64,000 bases of DNA from Streptomyces sp. GSL17-111 (GCF_037911585.1 NZ_JBAJNS010000001.1:934001-998000); one strand, 5' to 3'. Positions 41,076 through 50,505 are shown, counted from the first letter of the stretch. Notes: generated from the letters alone by a model not told the origin. Program-made: numbers and translations.

Positions 41076-43040
41076 TTGGCTGCCATCAGACCTCTGTCGG
41101 TCGCTCTCGTCGGTGTCGGTCCGCGCGGCCTCGCCGTGCTGGAGCGCCTGTGTGCCAACGCCCGCCACCGCCCCTCGGCCGAGGGCGTCCACCTGCACCT
41201 CGTCGACCCGTGGCCCGCCGGCGCGGGCGCCGTGTGGCGCACCGACCAGTCCCGCGAGCTGCTCATGAACACCGTGGCCTCGCAGATCACCGCCTTCACG
41301 GACCCCACCGTGACGATGGAGGGCCCCGTCGAGCCGGGCCCGAGCCTGTACGCGTGGGTGGAGGAACTGCGCCTCGCGGCCCCCGGGAGCGCCCTGGAGG
41401 CGCACGACGAGCGGACGCTGGCGGAGGCGCGGTCGCTCGGCCCGGACGACTACCCGACGCGGGCGTTCTTCGGCGCCTACCTGCGGGAGATGTTCACGCG
41501 CATCCGCGACGCCGCTCCGCCGCATGTGGAGATCACCGCGCACCGGAGCCGGGCCGTGGAGCTGACCGGCGGGGACGAGGGCACGCCGGAGCAGACCCTG
41601 CGGCTGGAGAACGGGCGGCTGATCGAGGGGCTGGACGCGGTCGTGCTCTCCCAGGGTCACGTGGCGGCCGAACCCGCTCCGCCGGAACGGCTGCTGGGCG
41701 CCCGGGCGGAAAGCCTCGGGCTGCACTACATTCCGCCGGTGAACCCGGCCGACGTCGACCTCGACGCCGTCGGGCCGCACGAGACGGTGCTGCTGCGCGG
41801 GCTCGGGCTGAACTTCTTCGACTACATGGCCCTGCTCACCAGCGGGCGCGGGGGCAGGTTCGTGCGGCGTGACGGGGAGCTGTCCTACGAGCCCTCCGGG
41901 CTGGAGCCGCTGATGTACGCCGGTTCCCGGCGGGGCATCCCCTACCAGGCGAGGGGCGAGAACGAGAAGGGACCGCACGGGAGGTACGTCCCCCGGCTGC
42001 TGACGGCCGACCGCATCGCGCGGCTGCGTCGGCGGGCGCGGGACGGCGAGCGTCTCTACTTCGGTACCGACGTGTGGCCGCTGATCGCACGGGAGGTGGA
42101 GAGCGTCTACTACGCGGCGCTCCTGGCGCGCCGGGACCGGGCGGCGGACCGGGAGGCGTTCACCGAGCGGTATCTGGCGGCCGCACGGGAGGCGGACCGG
42201 GCCGCCGTGCTGGACACGTTCGGATTACCTGAGGAGGACCGCTGGGACTGGGACACCCTCGCCCGCCCCTACACCGGCCGCGCCTTCGCCGACCGGGACG
42301 CGTTCCACACCTGGCTCATCGCCCATCTGCGACGGGACGTCCGGCAGGCGCGCGGCGGAAACGTCAGCGATCCGGTCAAGGCCGCCCTCGACGTGCTGCG
42401 TGACCTGCGCAACGAGGTCCGGCTCGCGGTGGACCACGGCGGGTTGGACGGCAACTCCCACCGCGACGAACTGGACGGCTGGTACACGCCGCTCAACGCG
42501 TTCGCGTCCATCGGCCCACCGGCCTTCCGTATCGAACAGATGATCGCACTGATCCGGGCCGGCCTCCTCCACGTGACCGGGCCCGGCACGGAGATCCAGG
42601 TCGATCCGCATGAGCCGGCCTTCGTGTGCGTCTCGAAGCGGATACCGGCGCCGCCCGTCAGAGCCCGCATCCTGATCGAGGCCCGGCTGCCCGAGCCCGA
42701 CCTGCGCCGCACGGCCGACCCGCTGATGCGCCGACTGCGGGAGGACGGCCGGGCCGCGCCCTTCCGGATCGACGGTGCCTGCGGCGTCCGGTACGAGACG
42801 GGCGGCATGACGGTGACGCCCCGCCCGAGCCGTCTCGTCGACGCACAGGGCCGCCCGCACCCACGTCGCTTCGCGCACGGCGTGCCGACCGAGTCCGTGC
42901 ACTGGGTGACGGCGGCGGCGGCACGTCCCGGCGTCGACTCCGTCAGCCTGGGCGACGCCGACGCCATCGCCCGGGCCGTGCTCGCACAGGGCGTGGCGAG
43001 CCGCAGGCCGGCGCCCCGACGTATGGAGGTGGGTTCGTGA
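41076..43040 (+). CDS. FAD/NAD(P)-binding protein, CreE-like (putative nitrosuccinate synthase)
   Basis: A 654-residue flavoprotein of the PF13454 type. The FAD Rossmann motif ALVGVGPRGLAVLERL lies at 10-25; LHLVDPWPAGAGAVWRTDQS and LLMNTVASQITAF follow. GPSLYAWVEE, DDYPTRAFFGAYLREMF, RGLGLNFFDYMALLTSGRGG and a C-terminal ASIGPPAFRIEQMIALIRAG complete the long form. The length and the pairing with an adenylosuccinate-lyase-superfamily enzyme match CreE/FzmM, which oxidise aspartate to nitrosuccinate. The start is TTG 41076, chosen for GAGGAG six bases upstream. GTGA overlap with the next gene. The assignment to the nitrite pathway is inference. Confidence 0.72.
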   Translation: MAAIRPLSVALVGVGPRGLAVLERLCANARHRPSAEGVHLHLVDPWPAGAGAVWRTDQSRELLMNTVASQITAFTDPTVTMEGPVEPGPSLYAWVEELRLAAPGSALEAHDERTLAEARSLGPDDYPTRAFFGAYLREMFTRIRDAAPPHVEITAHRSRAVELTGGDEGTPEQTLRLENGRLIEGLDAVVLSQGHVAAEPAPPERLLGARAESLGLHYIPPVNPADVDLDAVGPHETVLLRGLGLNFFDYMALLTSGRGGRFVRRDGELSYEPSGLEPLMYAGSRRGIPYQARGENEKGPHGRYVPRLLTADRIARLRRRARDGERLYFGTDVWPLIAREVESVYYAALLARRDRAADREAFTERYLAAAREADRAAVLDTFGLPEEDRWDWDTLARPYTGRAFADRDAFHTWLIAHLRRDVRQARGGNVSDPVKAALDVLRDLRNEVRLAVDHGGLDGNSHRDELDGWYTPLNAFASIGPPAFRIEQMIALIRAGLLHVTGPGTEIQVDPHEPAFVCVSKRIPAPPVRARILIEARLPEPDLRRTADPLMRRLREDGRAAPFRIDGACGVRYETGGMTVTPRPSRLVDAQGRPHPRRFAHGVPTESVHWVTAAAARPGVDSVSLGDADAIARAVLAQGVASRRPAPRRMEVGS

Positions 43041-44434
43041 CGACGTTCGACGACCGCCGGGCCGATTCCGCTCTGCTCTCCCCGGTGCGCGCGGGCACAC
43101 CGGTCGAGGCGGCGGTCGGCGACGCGGCCTGGCTGCAGGGCATGCTCGACGCCGAGGCGGCCCTGGCCCGGGCGCAGGCCGCCCTCGGGGCCGTGCCCGC
43201 CGCCCACGCCGAGGCCATCACGGCGGCGGCGCGCGCCGAGCGGTTCGACGTCCGGGCCCTGGCCCTGGCGTCCCGGGAGACCGCAAACCCGGTGGTCGCC
43301 CTGGTCCGGGCCCTGACCCGGGCCGTGGCGGAGGACGACCCGGCGGCGGCCGAGTCCGTGCACCGGGGTTCGACCAGCCAGGACGTCTTCGACACGGGCG
43401 CCATGCTGGTCGCGAGGCGGGCCCTCGGGCTGATCCTGGACGACCTGGGGCGTGCGGCCGAGGCGCTCGCCCGGTTCGCCCACGACCACCGGGACACGGT
43501 GATGGCCGGCCGCACCCTGGCTCTCCAGGCGGTTCCGACCACTTTCGGCCTGAAGGCGGCCGGCTGGCGGCAGCTGCTCCTGGACGCGCACGAGCGGGTC
43601 ACGCGGGTGCGTGAGGGCGGGCTCCCCGTCTCCCTCGGTGGCGCCGCCGGCACCCTGGCGGGGTACCTGGAGTACGCCCGGGTGGACGGGGTCGCGGAAG
43701 CGACGTCCGGGGAGTACGCCGAGTGCCTGCTGGACGCCTTCGCCGCCGAGACGGGACTGGCCCGGCCGCCCCTGCCCTGGCACGCGCTGCGGACCCCCGT
43801 CGCCGATCTCGCCTCCGCCCTCGCCTTCACCGCCGGAGCCCTCGGCAAACTGGCCCTGGACGTACAGAACCTGTCCCGCACCGAGATCGCGGAGGTGGCG
43901 GAGCCGGTCCGGGACGGCCGGGGCGCCTCGTCCGCCATGCCGCACAAGCGGAACCCCGTGCTCGCCACGCTGGTCCGCACGGCGGCACTGCAGGTCCCGG
44001 CGCTGTGCACGGGGCTGACGCAGTGCCTGATGGCCGAGGACGAACGCTCGGGTGGGGCCTGGCACGCGGAATGGCTGCTGCTCCGCGAGGGCCTGCGGCT
44101 GACCGGAGGCGCCACGCACACGGTGGTGGAGCTGGTCGAGGGGCTGAGCGTGCACCCCGACCGGATGGCGGCCAACCTGGAGCTGACCGGAGGGCACCTC
44201 GTCTCCGAGCGCGTGACCGCGCACCTGGCGCCGGTGCTCGGCCGGAACGCGGCGAAGACGCTGCTGACCGAGGCCTCGGCGCGGGCGGCCCGCACCGGCG
44301 TGCCGCTGGACCGGGTCCTCACCACGTATCCCGAGGTCGTCGACGCGCTGGGCCGCGAGCGCGTCGAGGCGCTGTGCGATCCCTCGGGGTACGTCGGCGC
44401 GGCCGGAGCACTGGTCGACCGGGCGCTCCCCTAA
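43037..44434 (+). CDS. Adenylosuccinate lyase/fumarase superfamily lyase, CreD-like (putative nitrosuccinate lyase)
   Basis: A 465-residue all-helical lyase. Superfamily signatures: VHRGSTSQDVFDTG (about 108-121), AGRTLALQAVPTTFGLKAA (about 156-174) and the mobile-loop signature GASSAMPHKRNPV (about 296-308) with the catalytic Ser. The closest named families are 3-carboxy-cis,cis-muconate cycloisomerase and CreD. The coupling to a CreE-like oxidase (GTGA overlap, GGAGGTGGG before GTG 43037) favours nitrosuccinate lyase releasing nitrite. No protocatechuate-pathway genes are nearby. Confidence 0.74.
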   Translation: MTTFDDRRADSALLSPVRAGTPVEAAVGDAAWLQGMLDAEAALARAQAALGAVPAAHAEAITAAARAERFDVRALALASRETANPVVALVRALTRAVAEDDPAAAESVHRGSTSQDVFDTGAMLVARRALGLILDDLGRAAEALARFAHDHRDTVMAGRTLALQAVPTTFGLKAAGWRQLLLDAHERVTRVREGGLPVSLGGAAGTLAGYLEYARVDGVAEATSGEYAECLLDAFAAETGLARPPLPWHALRTPVADLASALAFTAGALGKLALDVQNLSRTEIAEVAEPVRDGRGASSAMPHKRNPVLATLVRTAALQVPALCTGLTQCLMAEDERSGGAWHAEWLLLREGLRLTGGATHTVVELVEGLSVHPDRMAANLELTGGHLVSERVTAHLAPVLGRNAAKTLLTEASARAARTGVPLDRVLTTYPEVVDALGRERVEALCDPSGYVGAAGALVDRALP

Positions 44435-44468
44435 CCGGGCGGGACGCGTCCGCCCGCCGGGACGCCCA

Positions 44469-44509
44469 CCGGTGCTTCGGCCGGTCAGCCGGGTCGGCCG
44501 AAGCACCGG
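44469..44509. terminator. 15-bp inverted repeat between convergent genes
   Basis: CCGGTGCTTCGGCCG (44469-44483) and its exact complement at 44495-44509 surround an 11-base loop holding the MocR stop codon. It is placed to end both the lyase and the regulator transcript. Confidence 0.65.
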
Positions 44510-45975
44510 GCCAGGACCCGGCTCAGTGCCTCCAGCGCCCCGGTGAACGCGTGCCGGGGCGGTGTGCCGTACCCGATGACCAGCCCCGGGGCGTGCGGGC
44601 CCGGCGTGCCCCAGTAGTCGCCGAGCCCGACGACCAGGACGGACTCCCGGCGCGCGGCCCGGATCACCTCGTCCTCCCCGGGGCCGTCCGGGGACCAGCG
44701 GATGAGCGCGTGCAGTCCGGCGCTCTCCCCGGCCAGCCACGCCGTCGGGGCGTGTTCGGCCAGCGCCCTGCCGAGTTGGTCCCGCCGTCTGCGGTAGTGG
44801 TCCCGGCACTGCCGGACGTGCCGGTCGTAGGCTCCCGAGAGCAGCAGGTCCGCCAGGACCATCTGGGTCAGGGCGGCGGTGTGCCGGTCCGCGACGCGCT
44901 TGGCGGTGGTGATCCGTTCCACCCAGTCGGGCGGGACGACGAGCCAGGACAGCCGGACGCCGGGAGCGAGGGTCTTGCTCGTGGTCCCGGCGTAGACGAC
45001 CCGGTCCGGGGCCATGGGCTGCAACGTGCCGACCCGCTGCCTTCCGTACTGGAACTCGCTGTCGTAGTCGTCCTCCACGATCACCGCGTCCGTGTCCCTG
45101 GCCCAGTCGATGAGGGCCCGGCGGCGTTCGGCGGACAGGTTGACGCCCGACGGGTACTGGTGGATCGGGGTGACGACGGCGGCACCGCCCCGCAGATCGC
45201 CCGGGAGCAGCCCGTCCCGGTCCACGTCGACGGGGTGGACGTCGAGCCCGGCGAGCTGGATCACGTCACGGAAGAGCGGGTAACACGGGTTCTCGACGGA
45301 CACTCCGGCCACCCCGTGCTCCGCCAGCACCGTGGCGATGAGCCCGAGCGCCTGGGTGAAGCCGTGGCAGATGACGATCCGCTCGGGATGCGTGCTGACG
45401 CCTCTGCTCCGGGCCAGGTAGTCGGCGAGGGCCTGGCGCAGCTCGATGCGGCCCCGGGGGTCGCCGTAGCCCAGGGCCTCGGCCGGGACCGTCTTGAGCA
45501 CGTGCTGCGTCGACCTGGTCCAGGCACCGCGCGGGAACAGCGTCACGTCCGGCATACCCGGCCGGAAGGTGTACCGCCACGGGGTCCGGGGCTCCGGCGA
45601 GGAGGCCGGACGCCGGACGTGCCGGGGCGTCGGGCGGGCGGGACCGACGACGCGGGTTCCCGAGCCCTGCACCGTCTCCAGGTGGCCCTCGGCGATGAGC
45701 AGGTGGTAGGCGGCGACGACGGTCCCCCGGGCGATGCCGAACTCGACCGCGACGCTGCGGGTGGAGGGGAGCCGGGCGCCGGGCGGCAGCCGTCCGCTCT
45801 CGATCGCACGCCGCAGGGCCGCCGCGAGCTGCTCCCTGCGCCCGCGACGCTGCCGCAGGTCGAGGTCGAGGTGCAGGTCGAGGGTGTGGGCGCGCGGGAG
45901 CGTGCTCAGGACGCCTCCGCGCAGCCGGCCCCGGTGGCCACCGGCCGGGCCGGGTCGGCGCACCACTGCGACCAC
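44485..45975 (-). CDS. MocR/PdxR-type GntR regulator with aminotransferase domain
   Basis: Up to 496 residues. A GntR winged helix (AALRRAIESGRLPPGARLPS, then ARGTVVAAYHLLIAEGHLE) is joined to a fold-type-I aminotransferase-like domain with MPDVTLFPRGAWTR, GYGDPRGRIELRQALADYLA, EDDYDSEFQY and the PLP lysine in AGTTSKTLAPGVRLSW. MocR proteins sense PLP or amino compounds and usually regulate a divergent or adjacent gene. The start is uncertain: GTG 45975 overlaps the sulfurtransferase by 70 bp, while a CTG at 45909 would give a CTGA overlap and a more usual N-terminus. Convergent with the CreD-like gene. Confidence 0.85.
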   Translation of the reverse strand: MVAVVRRPGPAGGHRGRLRGGVLSTLPRAHTLDLHLDLDLRQRRGRREQLAAALRRAIESGRLPPGARLPSTRSVAVEFGIARGTVVAAYHLLIAEGHLETVQGSGTRVVGPARPTPRHVRRPASSPEPRTPWRYTFRPGMPDVTLFPRGAWTRSTQHVLKTVPAEALGYGDPRGRIELRQALADYLARSRGVSTHPERIVICHGFTQALGLIATVLAEHGVAGVSVENPCYPLFRDVIQLAGLDVHPVDVDRDGLLPGDLRGGAAVVTPIHQYPSGVNLSAERRRALIDWARDTDAVIVEDDYDSEFQYGRQRVGTLQPMAPDRVVYAGTTSKTLAPGVRLSWLVVPPDWVERITTAKRVADRHTAALTQMVLADLLLSGAYDRHVRQCRDHYRRRRDQLGRALAEHAPTAWLAGESAGLHALIRWSPDGPGEDEVIRAARRESVLVVGLGDYWGTPGPHAPGLVIGYGTPPRHAFTGALEALSRVLARCFGRPG

Positions 45976-46751
45976 GACCCGACGTACAGGGCGGCGGTGA
46001 CGCCCGCCTCCTCAAGGGCCAGGACCTGCTGCGCGGCCGAGACCCCGGAACCGCAGTAGACCCCGACCTCGGCGTCGCGGTGCGCGCCGAGGGCGGCGAA
46101 GCGCTCACGGAGCTCGGCCGCCGGACGCAGCCTGCCGTCGGGCGCGACGTTGTGCGTCGTCGGGGCCGACAGTGCGCCGGGGATGTGCCCGGCCACGGGA
46201 TCGATGGGCTCGACCTCGCCCCGGTAGCGCTCGGCGGCGCGGGCGTCGAGCAGCACGCCGCGCCGGGCCAGGGCGGCGGCCTCGTCGGCGTCGAGCAGCG
46301 GCATACCGCCGGGCTCGGGGAGGAAGTCACCCGGCTTCACCTCCGGCGCCTCGGTGGTCACCGGCCCGTCCCAGGCCGCGAAGCCGCCGTCGAGGACGCG
46401 GACGTCGCCGTGGCCGGTGTAGCGCAGCAGCCACCACGCGCGGGCGGCGGCCCACCCCTGACCGCCGTCGTACACGACCACGGGTCGGGCCGTGGTGACC
46501 CCCGCCCGGCGCATCGCGGCTCCGAACACGTCGAGGTCCGGCAGCGGGTGCCGTCCTCCGGGGCCCGGCGGCGCGGCCAGTTCCGTCTCCAGGTCCACGT
46601 AGACGGCGCCGGGCAGGTGCCCGGCCTCGTACACCGAACGGCCCGTGGGGCCGCCCATCTCGTAACGGACGTCGAGCAGCACGGGTCCGGCGGCCGGGTC
46701 GGCCGTGGCCGGGTCGCTCGCGAGCGCGGACGCGGAGATCAGGGCAGTCAT
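45906..46751 (-). CDS. Sulfurtransferase (tandem rhodanese, thiosulfate/3-mercaptopyruvate type)
   Basis: A 281-residue protein with two rhodanese domains. The first (about 20-130) is inactive: GHLPGAVYVDLETELAAPPG, then VVVYDGGQGWAAARA. The second carries the catalytic Cys233 in VYCGSGVSA, preceded by GHIPGAL. CGSGVSA is the 3-mercaptopyruvate-type loop. It moves sulfane sulfur to cyanide or thiols. ATG 46751 is used; ATG 46769 six codons earlier is possible. It is followed on the same strand by the MocR gene. Confidence 0.88.
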   Translation of the reverse strand: MTALISASALASDPATADPAAGPVLLDVRYEMGGPTGRSVYEAGHLPGAVYVDLETELAAPPGPGGRHPLPDLDVFGAAMRRAGVTTARPVVVYDGGQGWAAARAWWLLRYTGHGDVRVLDGGFAAWDGPVTTEAPEVKPGDFLPEPGGMPLLDADEAAALARRGVLLDARAAERYRGEVEPIDPVAGHIPGALSAPTTHNVAPDGRLRPAAELRERFAALGAHRDAEVGVYCGSGVSAAQQVLALEEAGVTAALYVGSWSQWCADPARPVATGAGCAEAS

Positions 46752-46769
46752 GGGCGCATTGTCGCGCAC

Positions 46770-47044
46770 ACCGGCGGGAATTCACCCCACGGACCGGGAC
46801 ACAGCCCCCGGAGAGTGCGAGCATGACTACACACCGCACGCAGCGCCCTCGCCGGCCCGCAACGGGTTCCGGCCCCGGGCGATCACGGCGGCGCACCGGA
46901 TTGACGCCCGCCACCGGCGGGCACCCGCGACGCTTGGCCCCGCGTCCGCCCGCGTGCCCCCTCGCCCGAGGGGGCACCGCACGACACGGCCCGACCGCCA
47001 CGACGAGACACCACGACGACGATGGTTTCGAGGAGACGACGCAG
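46770..47044. other. Divergent region between the sulfurtransferase and VOC genes
   Basis: 275 bases. A frame continuous with the VOC gene is open from ATG 46823, but its translation is low-complexity Arg/Pro/Thr and lacks family similarity. I treat it as the leader. The region ends with AGGAG (47031-47035) nine bases before ATG 47045. Confidence 0.5.
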
Positions 47045-47851
47045 ATGACCGAGGGCACGACTCGGTTCACCCCGGGCACACCCTGCTGGGCGAGCCTGAT
47101 GGTGCACGACCTGGCCGCCAGCGAGAAGTTCTACCGTGACCTCTTCGGCTGGGAGTTCGAGGAGGGGCCGGCGCAGCTCGGCCCCTACACCCGCGCACAC
47201 CTCGACGGCCGGCGGGTCGCCGGGCTGGGCGAGATGCGCGACGGCAGCGCCGTACCGGTGGCCTGGCTGCCGTACCTGGCGGCCGACGACGCCGACGCCG
47301 TCTGCGACCTCGTGCGCGACTGCGGCGGCACGGTGGGCGTGGGGCCGCTGGACTCCGGCGAGGCCGGCCGCATGGCCATCGCGGCGGACCCGGGCGGAGC
47401 CACCTTCGGGATCTGGCAGGCCGGCGACTACGTGGGCGTGCCGGCCGACGGCGCGATCGGCACGCCGGTGTGGAACGAACTCGTCACCGCCGACGGCTTC
47501 GCGGTGAGCCCCTTCTACTCCAGGGTCTTCGGCTACACGACCGAGCCCGCCGCGTCCACCGACACCGACTATCTGACGCTCCGCCTGGACGGGCGCGCCG
47601 TCGGCGGCGTGCGGGGGGTGGGGCGGTCGCTTCCCCGGGACCGGGGCCCGCACTGGACGACGTACTTCGCCGTGGCCGACACCGACGAGGCCGCCCGGCA
47701 CGTCACCGAACTGGGCGGCCACCTCGTGCGGGAGCCGCGTGAGTCGCCCTACGGCCGGATCGCGCACGTCGCCGACCCGGAGGGCGCGCACTTCGCGGTG
47801 ATCCGCATGGTCGATCCACAGGACGCCGTGACCCGCCGCGAGCGCGGCTGA
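47045..47851 (+). CDS. Two-domain VOC-family (glyoxalase-like) protein
   Basis: A 268-residue protein with two VOC folds in tandem. First: GTPCWASLMVHDLAASEKFY (10-29), YTRAHLDGRRVAGLGEM and DPGGATFGIWQAGDYVG. Second: GTPVWNELVTADGFAVSPFY, YLTLRLDGRAVGGVRG and DPEGAHFAVIR. It resembles the Streptomyces two-domain hydroxylase/bleomycin-type proteins of unknown substrate. ATG 47045 follows AGGAG. Converges with tdk. Confidence 0.85.
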   Translation: MTEGTTRFTPGTPCWASLMVHDLAASEKFYRDLFGWEFEEGPAQLGPYTRAHLDGRRVAGLGEMRDGSAVPVAWLPYLAADDADAVCDLVRDCGGTVGVGPLDSGEAGRMAIAADPGGATFGIWQAGDYVGVPADGAIGTPVWNELVTADGFAVSPFYSRVFGYTTEPAASTDTDYLTLRLDGRAVGGVRGVGRSLPRDRGPHWTTYFAVADTDEAARHVTELGGHLVREPRESPYGRIAHVADPEGAHFAVIRMVDPQDAVTRRERG

Positions 47852-47875
47852 TCCGGGTCGGCCGGCTGAGTCGGG

Positions 47876-48565
47876 TCAGCGGCGGGGCGCGGGCAGGGCG
47901 GCGCCGTCGACGGGGAGCACGTCGGGCGAGAGGACGCCCGCCCGGGCCGCCGCCGCGGTGAGCCGGCGCCGGTGGTGGCGTCGGCACAGGACCTCGTACC
48001 CGACGTCGCGGGGCTGCCCGCCGTCCTCGGCGCCGCCCGCGACGTCGCCCACGACGACCTGTGCGCCCTCCACCACCATGCGCCCGGCCACCGTGCGGGC
48101 GTTGTGCGTGGCCCGGGCACCGCACCAGCACAGCGCCTCGACCTGGAGCACCTCCACCCGGTCGGCGAGCTCGACGAGCCGCTGGGAGCCGGGAAAGAGG
48201 CGGGTACGGAAGTCGGTGGTGATGCCGAACGCGAACACGTCGATGCCCAGGTCGTCCACCACCCGTGCGAGCTGGTCGATCTGGCCGGGCGTCAGGAACT
48301 GCGCCTCGTCGGCGATGACGTAGTCCGCCCGCCCGCCCGCGGTGAGATGGCGAACGAGGCAGGCGTGGAAGTCGAACTCCTCGTCGGCCTCGACGGCGTC
48401 GGTGACCAGCCCGAGCCGCGAGGAGAGCTGCCCGGCGCCCGCGCGGTCGTTGCGGGTGAAGATCATGCCCTGGAGCCCCCGGGCGGCCCGGTTGTGCTGG
48501 ATCTGCAGGGCGAGTGTGCTCTTGCCGCAGTCCATCGTGCCGCTGAAGAAGACGAGTTCGGGCAT
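47876..48565 (-). CDS. tdk: Thymidine kinase
   Basis: A 229-residue type II thymidine kinase making dTMP from thymidine and ATP. P-loop FFSGTMDCGKST (6-17), Walker B/catalytic Glu in VIADEAQFL, the FAFGITTDFR lasso region, and zinc-binding Cys-x-Cys (LCWCGARATHNAR) with a second Cys near CRRHH. Length and motifs are standard. Confidence 0.94.
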   Translation of the reverse strand: MPELVFFSGTMDCGKSTLALQIQHNRAARGLQGMIFTRNDRAGAGQLSSRLGLVTDAVEADEEFDFHACLVRHLTAGGRADYVIADEAQFLTPGQIDQLARVVDDLGIDVFAFGITTDFRTRLFPGSQRLVELADRVEVLQVEALCWCGARATHNARTVAGRMVVEGAQVVVGDVAGGAEDGGQPRDVGYEVLCRRHHRRRLTAAAARAGVLSPDVLPVDGAALPAPRR

Positions 48566-48649
48566 GGCAGGTGCGGCCCCCCCTTCGCTGTGGTCGCCGG
48601 GTCATCGGGTTTCGGACGTGTCTGCGGGTCGGCGCCGGGCGCCGGGACG

Positions 48650-49858
48650 TCAGGTACGGACCTCCAGCAACGGCACGAGCTGCTCGGCCGGGGTCACCGA
48701 TCCGTGCATGCCGATCAGCGCCGACTCGTTGGGCTCCGTCCGGGTGGCGACGACGGCCGCGGTGCCGTTCATCGCGACGACGACGTCCCCGATGCGCCGG
48801 TGGACCCGCTCGTCCACACCCCGCCCGGGCGGACCGAACCAGCCCAGCTCGATCGCCTCGTCACGGGTGGCGACCCACGCCTCGTCGGCCAGGACCTCCC
48901 GCCAGACGGTGTGGACGTCGGCGGCGGCACCGGGCACGGCGTACAGGTGGCGGGCCCGGCCCTCCCCGCCGAGGAGGGCCACCCCGGCGCTCAGCTCCCA
49001 GTCCTCGTCGAAGTCGAAGCGCGAGGGCGAGCCGGGCGGGACGTCGACCATGCCGTGGTCGGCGGTGACGTAGAGCACGCTGCGCGGCGGGAGCTGCTCG
49101 GCCAGGCGCTGCGCGAGCCGGTCGACGTAGGCGAGCTGTGCGCGCCAGGCGTCGGAGTCGACGCCGTGTCGGTGGCCGTTGCCGTCGAGGTCGGCGTAGT
49201 AGGTGTAGACGAGGGAACGGTCGGCCGCGGCCAGCCGCTGGGCGGCGAGGTCCATGCGGTCCTCACCGGAGAGCCGGCCGAGGAACGTCCCGCCCGACAG
49301 AGCGATCTTGGTGAGCGGCGTGTGCTCGAAGTGCGGTGCGGAGACCTGGCTGGTCTCGACGCCCGCCGCGTGGGCCAGCTGGAAGACCGTCGGGTAGGGC
49401 TGCCAGACGTGCGGGTCCGTCCACGGCTGCCAGCGCAGCTGGTTCATCAGCGACCCGGCGTCGGGATCGAGCACGGCGTAGCCGGGCAGACCGTGTGCGC
49501 CGGGGACCTGGCCGGTGCCCACGGAGGCCAGGGAGGTGGCCGTCGTCGAGGGGAAGCCGGAGGTGATGGGCTCCCCCGTGCCGTTCGTCGAGCCGGGCAG
49601 CAGCGAGGTCAGGAAGGGCGCCTCGGCCGGGTGGGCCCGCAGCGCCTCCCAGCCCAGGCCGTCGACGAGGAAGACGCAGACGCGGTCGGCCGGCTCCAGC
49701 GCGAGCCCGGCCCGCAGCCCGGGCACACCGAGGCCCGCTGCGGCGGCGGGCAGGACGTCCGCGAGCGACGCCGTGCCGTAGCGGGGCACGGGCGCGGTGC
49801 GCGGGTCGAGCGGTACGGGTTCGGCCCAGGCCGGGTCCGCTGGGGTCGCCTGGATCAT
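48650..49858 (-). CDS. Alkaline phosphatase-superfamily phosphodiesterase/pyrophosphatase
   Basis: A 402-residue enzyme of the type I phosphodiesterase (NPP-like) fold. Metal ligands: FLVDGLGW with Asp, nucleophile Thr in GFPSTTATSLAS, Asp/His in YYADLDGNGHRHG and the final TADHGMVD. No signal peptide is seen, so it is probably cytosolic. Substrate unknown. Its ATG overlaps the stop of the DUF5998 gene, so the two are co-expressed. Confidence 0.88.
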   Translation of the reverse strand: MIQATPADPAWAEPVPLDPRTAPVPRYGTASLADVLPAAAAGLGVPGLRAGLALEPADRVCVFLVDGLGWEALRAHPAEAPFLTSLLPGSTNGTGEPITSGFPSTTATSLASVGTGQVPGAHGLPGYAVLDPDAGSLMNQLRWQPWTDPHVWQPYPTVFQLAHAAGVETSQVSAPHFEHTPLTKIALSGGTFLGRLSGEDRMDLAAQRLAAADRSLVYTYYADLDGNGHRHGVDSDAWRAQLAYVDRLAQRLAEQLPPRSVLYVTADHGMVDVPPGSPSRFDFDEDWELSAGVALLGGEGRARHLYAVPGAAADVHTVWREVLADEAWVATRDEAIELGWFGPPGRGVDERVHRRIGDVVVAMNGTAAVVATRTEPNESALIGMHGSVTPAEQLVPLLEVRT

Positions 49859-50442
49859 CAGCGGGCAGCCACCGTGGCCTCGGACAGGCTCTGCGCGAAG
49901 TCGAGCGCCTGCCGGACGGTGTCGGGTCCGTCGCCCGCCTCGCTCACCCGCAGGGACAGGTCGTCCGCCGTCGTGGAGCCGGTGTAGCCGTGATCGGCCT
50001 CGCAGTTGGGGTCGCCGCAGGCGGCGGGCTCCAGGTCGATCCGGTTGACGGCGCCCCAGCCGATGGTGAGGACGACCTCGCGCGGCAGCGTGCCCGGCCG
50101 GTACGCCTCCGGGTTCGCCACCACGCGGCTCAGCACGACCGAGGAGATCCGTTCCAGCCGCACCGACTCCGTGGAGGTCGTGGCGTACGGCACGGGTGAG
50201 CCGCTGTCGGCGGCCTGCTCGTCGGTGTGACTGACGATGAACCGGGTGCCGGTCAGGACGAGCACCGTCACATGGCGCCGCACCTCGTTGGCGTCGAACG
50301 TCGTCTCCTGGTGCACGACGAAGGAGGTGACCGGCTCACCGCCGACCGCGGCCTCCACTGCCTCGGCCACGAGGGCCGGGTAGTAGCCGCTGCGCTCGAT
50401 CGCCGTCCGCAGTCCCTGCGTCGTCGTTCCGGTCTTCGCCAT
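49858..50442 (-). CDS. DUF5998 family protein
   Basis: A 194-residue soluble protein of an actinobacterial family. Conserved-looking segments are GLRTAIERSGYYPALVAEAV, VVHQETTFDANEVRRHVTVL, the strand pair ERISSVVLSRVVANPEAYRP and a Cys pair in PAACGDPNCEADHGY that may bind metal. Function unknown. ATG 50442 is used; another ATG lies three codons earlier. Overlaps the phosphodiesterase start by one base. Confidence 0.82.
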   Translation of the reverse strand: MAKTGTTTQGLRTAIERSGYYPALVAEAVEAAVGGEPVTSFVVHQETTFDANEVRRHVTVLVLTGTRFIVSHTDEQAADSGSPVPYATTSTESVRLERISSVVLSRVVANPEAYRPGTLPREVVLTIGWGAVNRIDLEPAACGDPNCEADHGYTGSTTADDLSLRVSEAGDGPDTVRQALDFAQSLSEATVAAR

Positions 50443-50505
50443 GCGGCCCATCCTAAGGCCCGTCCGACGGGCGGCTTCCGCTCGAGGCGGACCACCGGGC
50501 GGGCG

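Noticed and set aside
42269..44809. 846-codon minus-strand frame over the CreE/CreD-like genes
   Set aside because: Shadow of the coupled plus-strand operon; low-complexity translation.
46823..47044. 74-codon N-terminal extension of the two-domain VOC protein
   Set aside because: Arg/Pro/Thr-rich with no family similarity; AGGAG supports the start at 47045.
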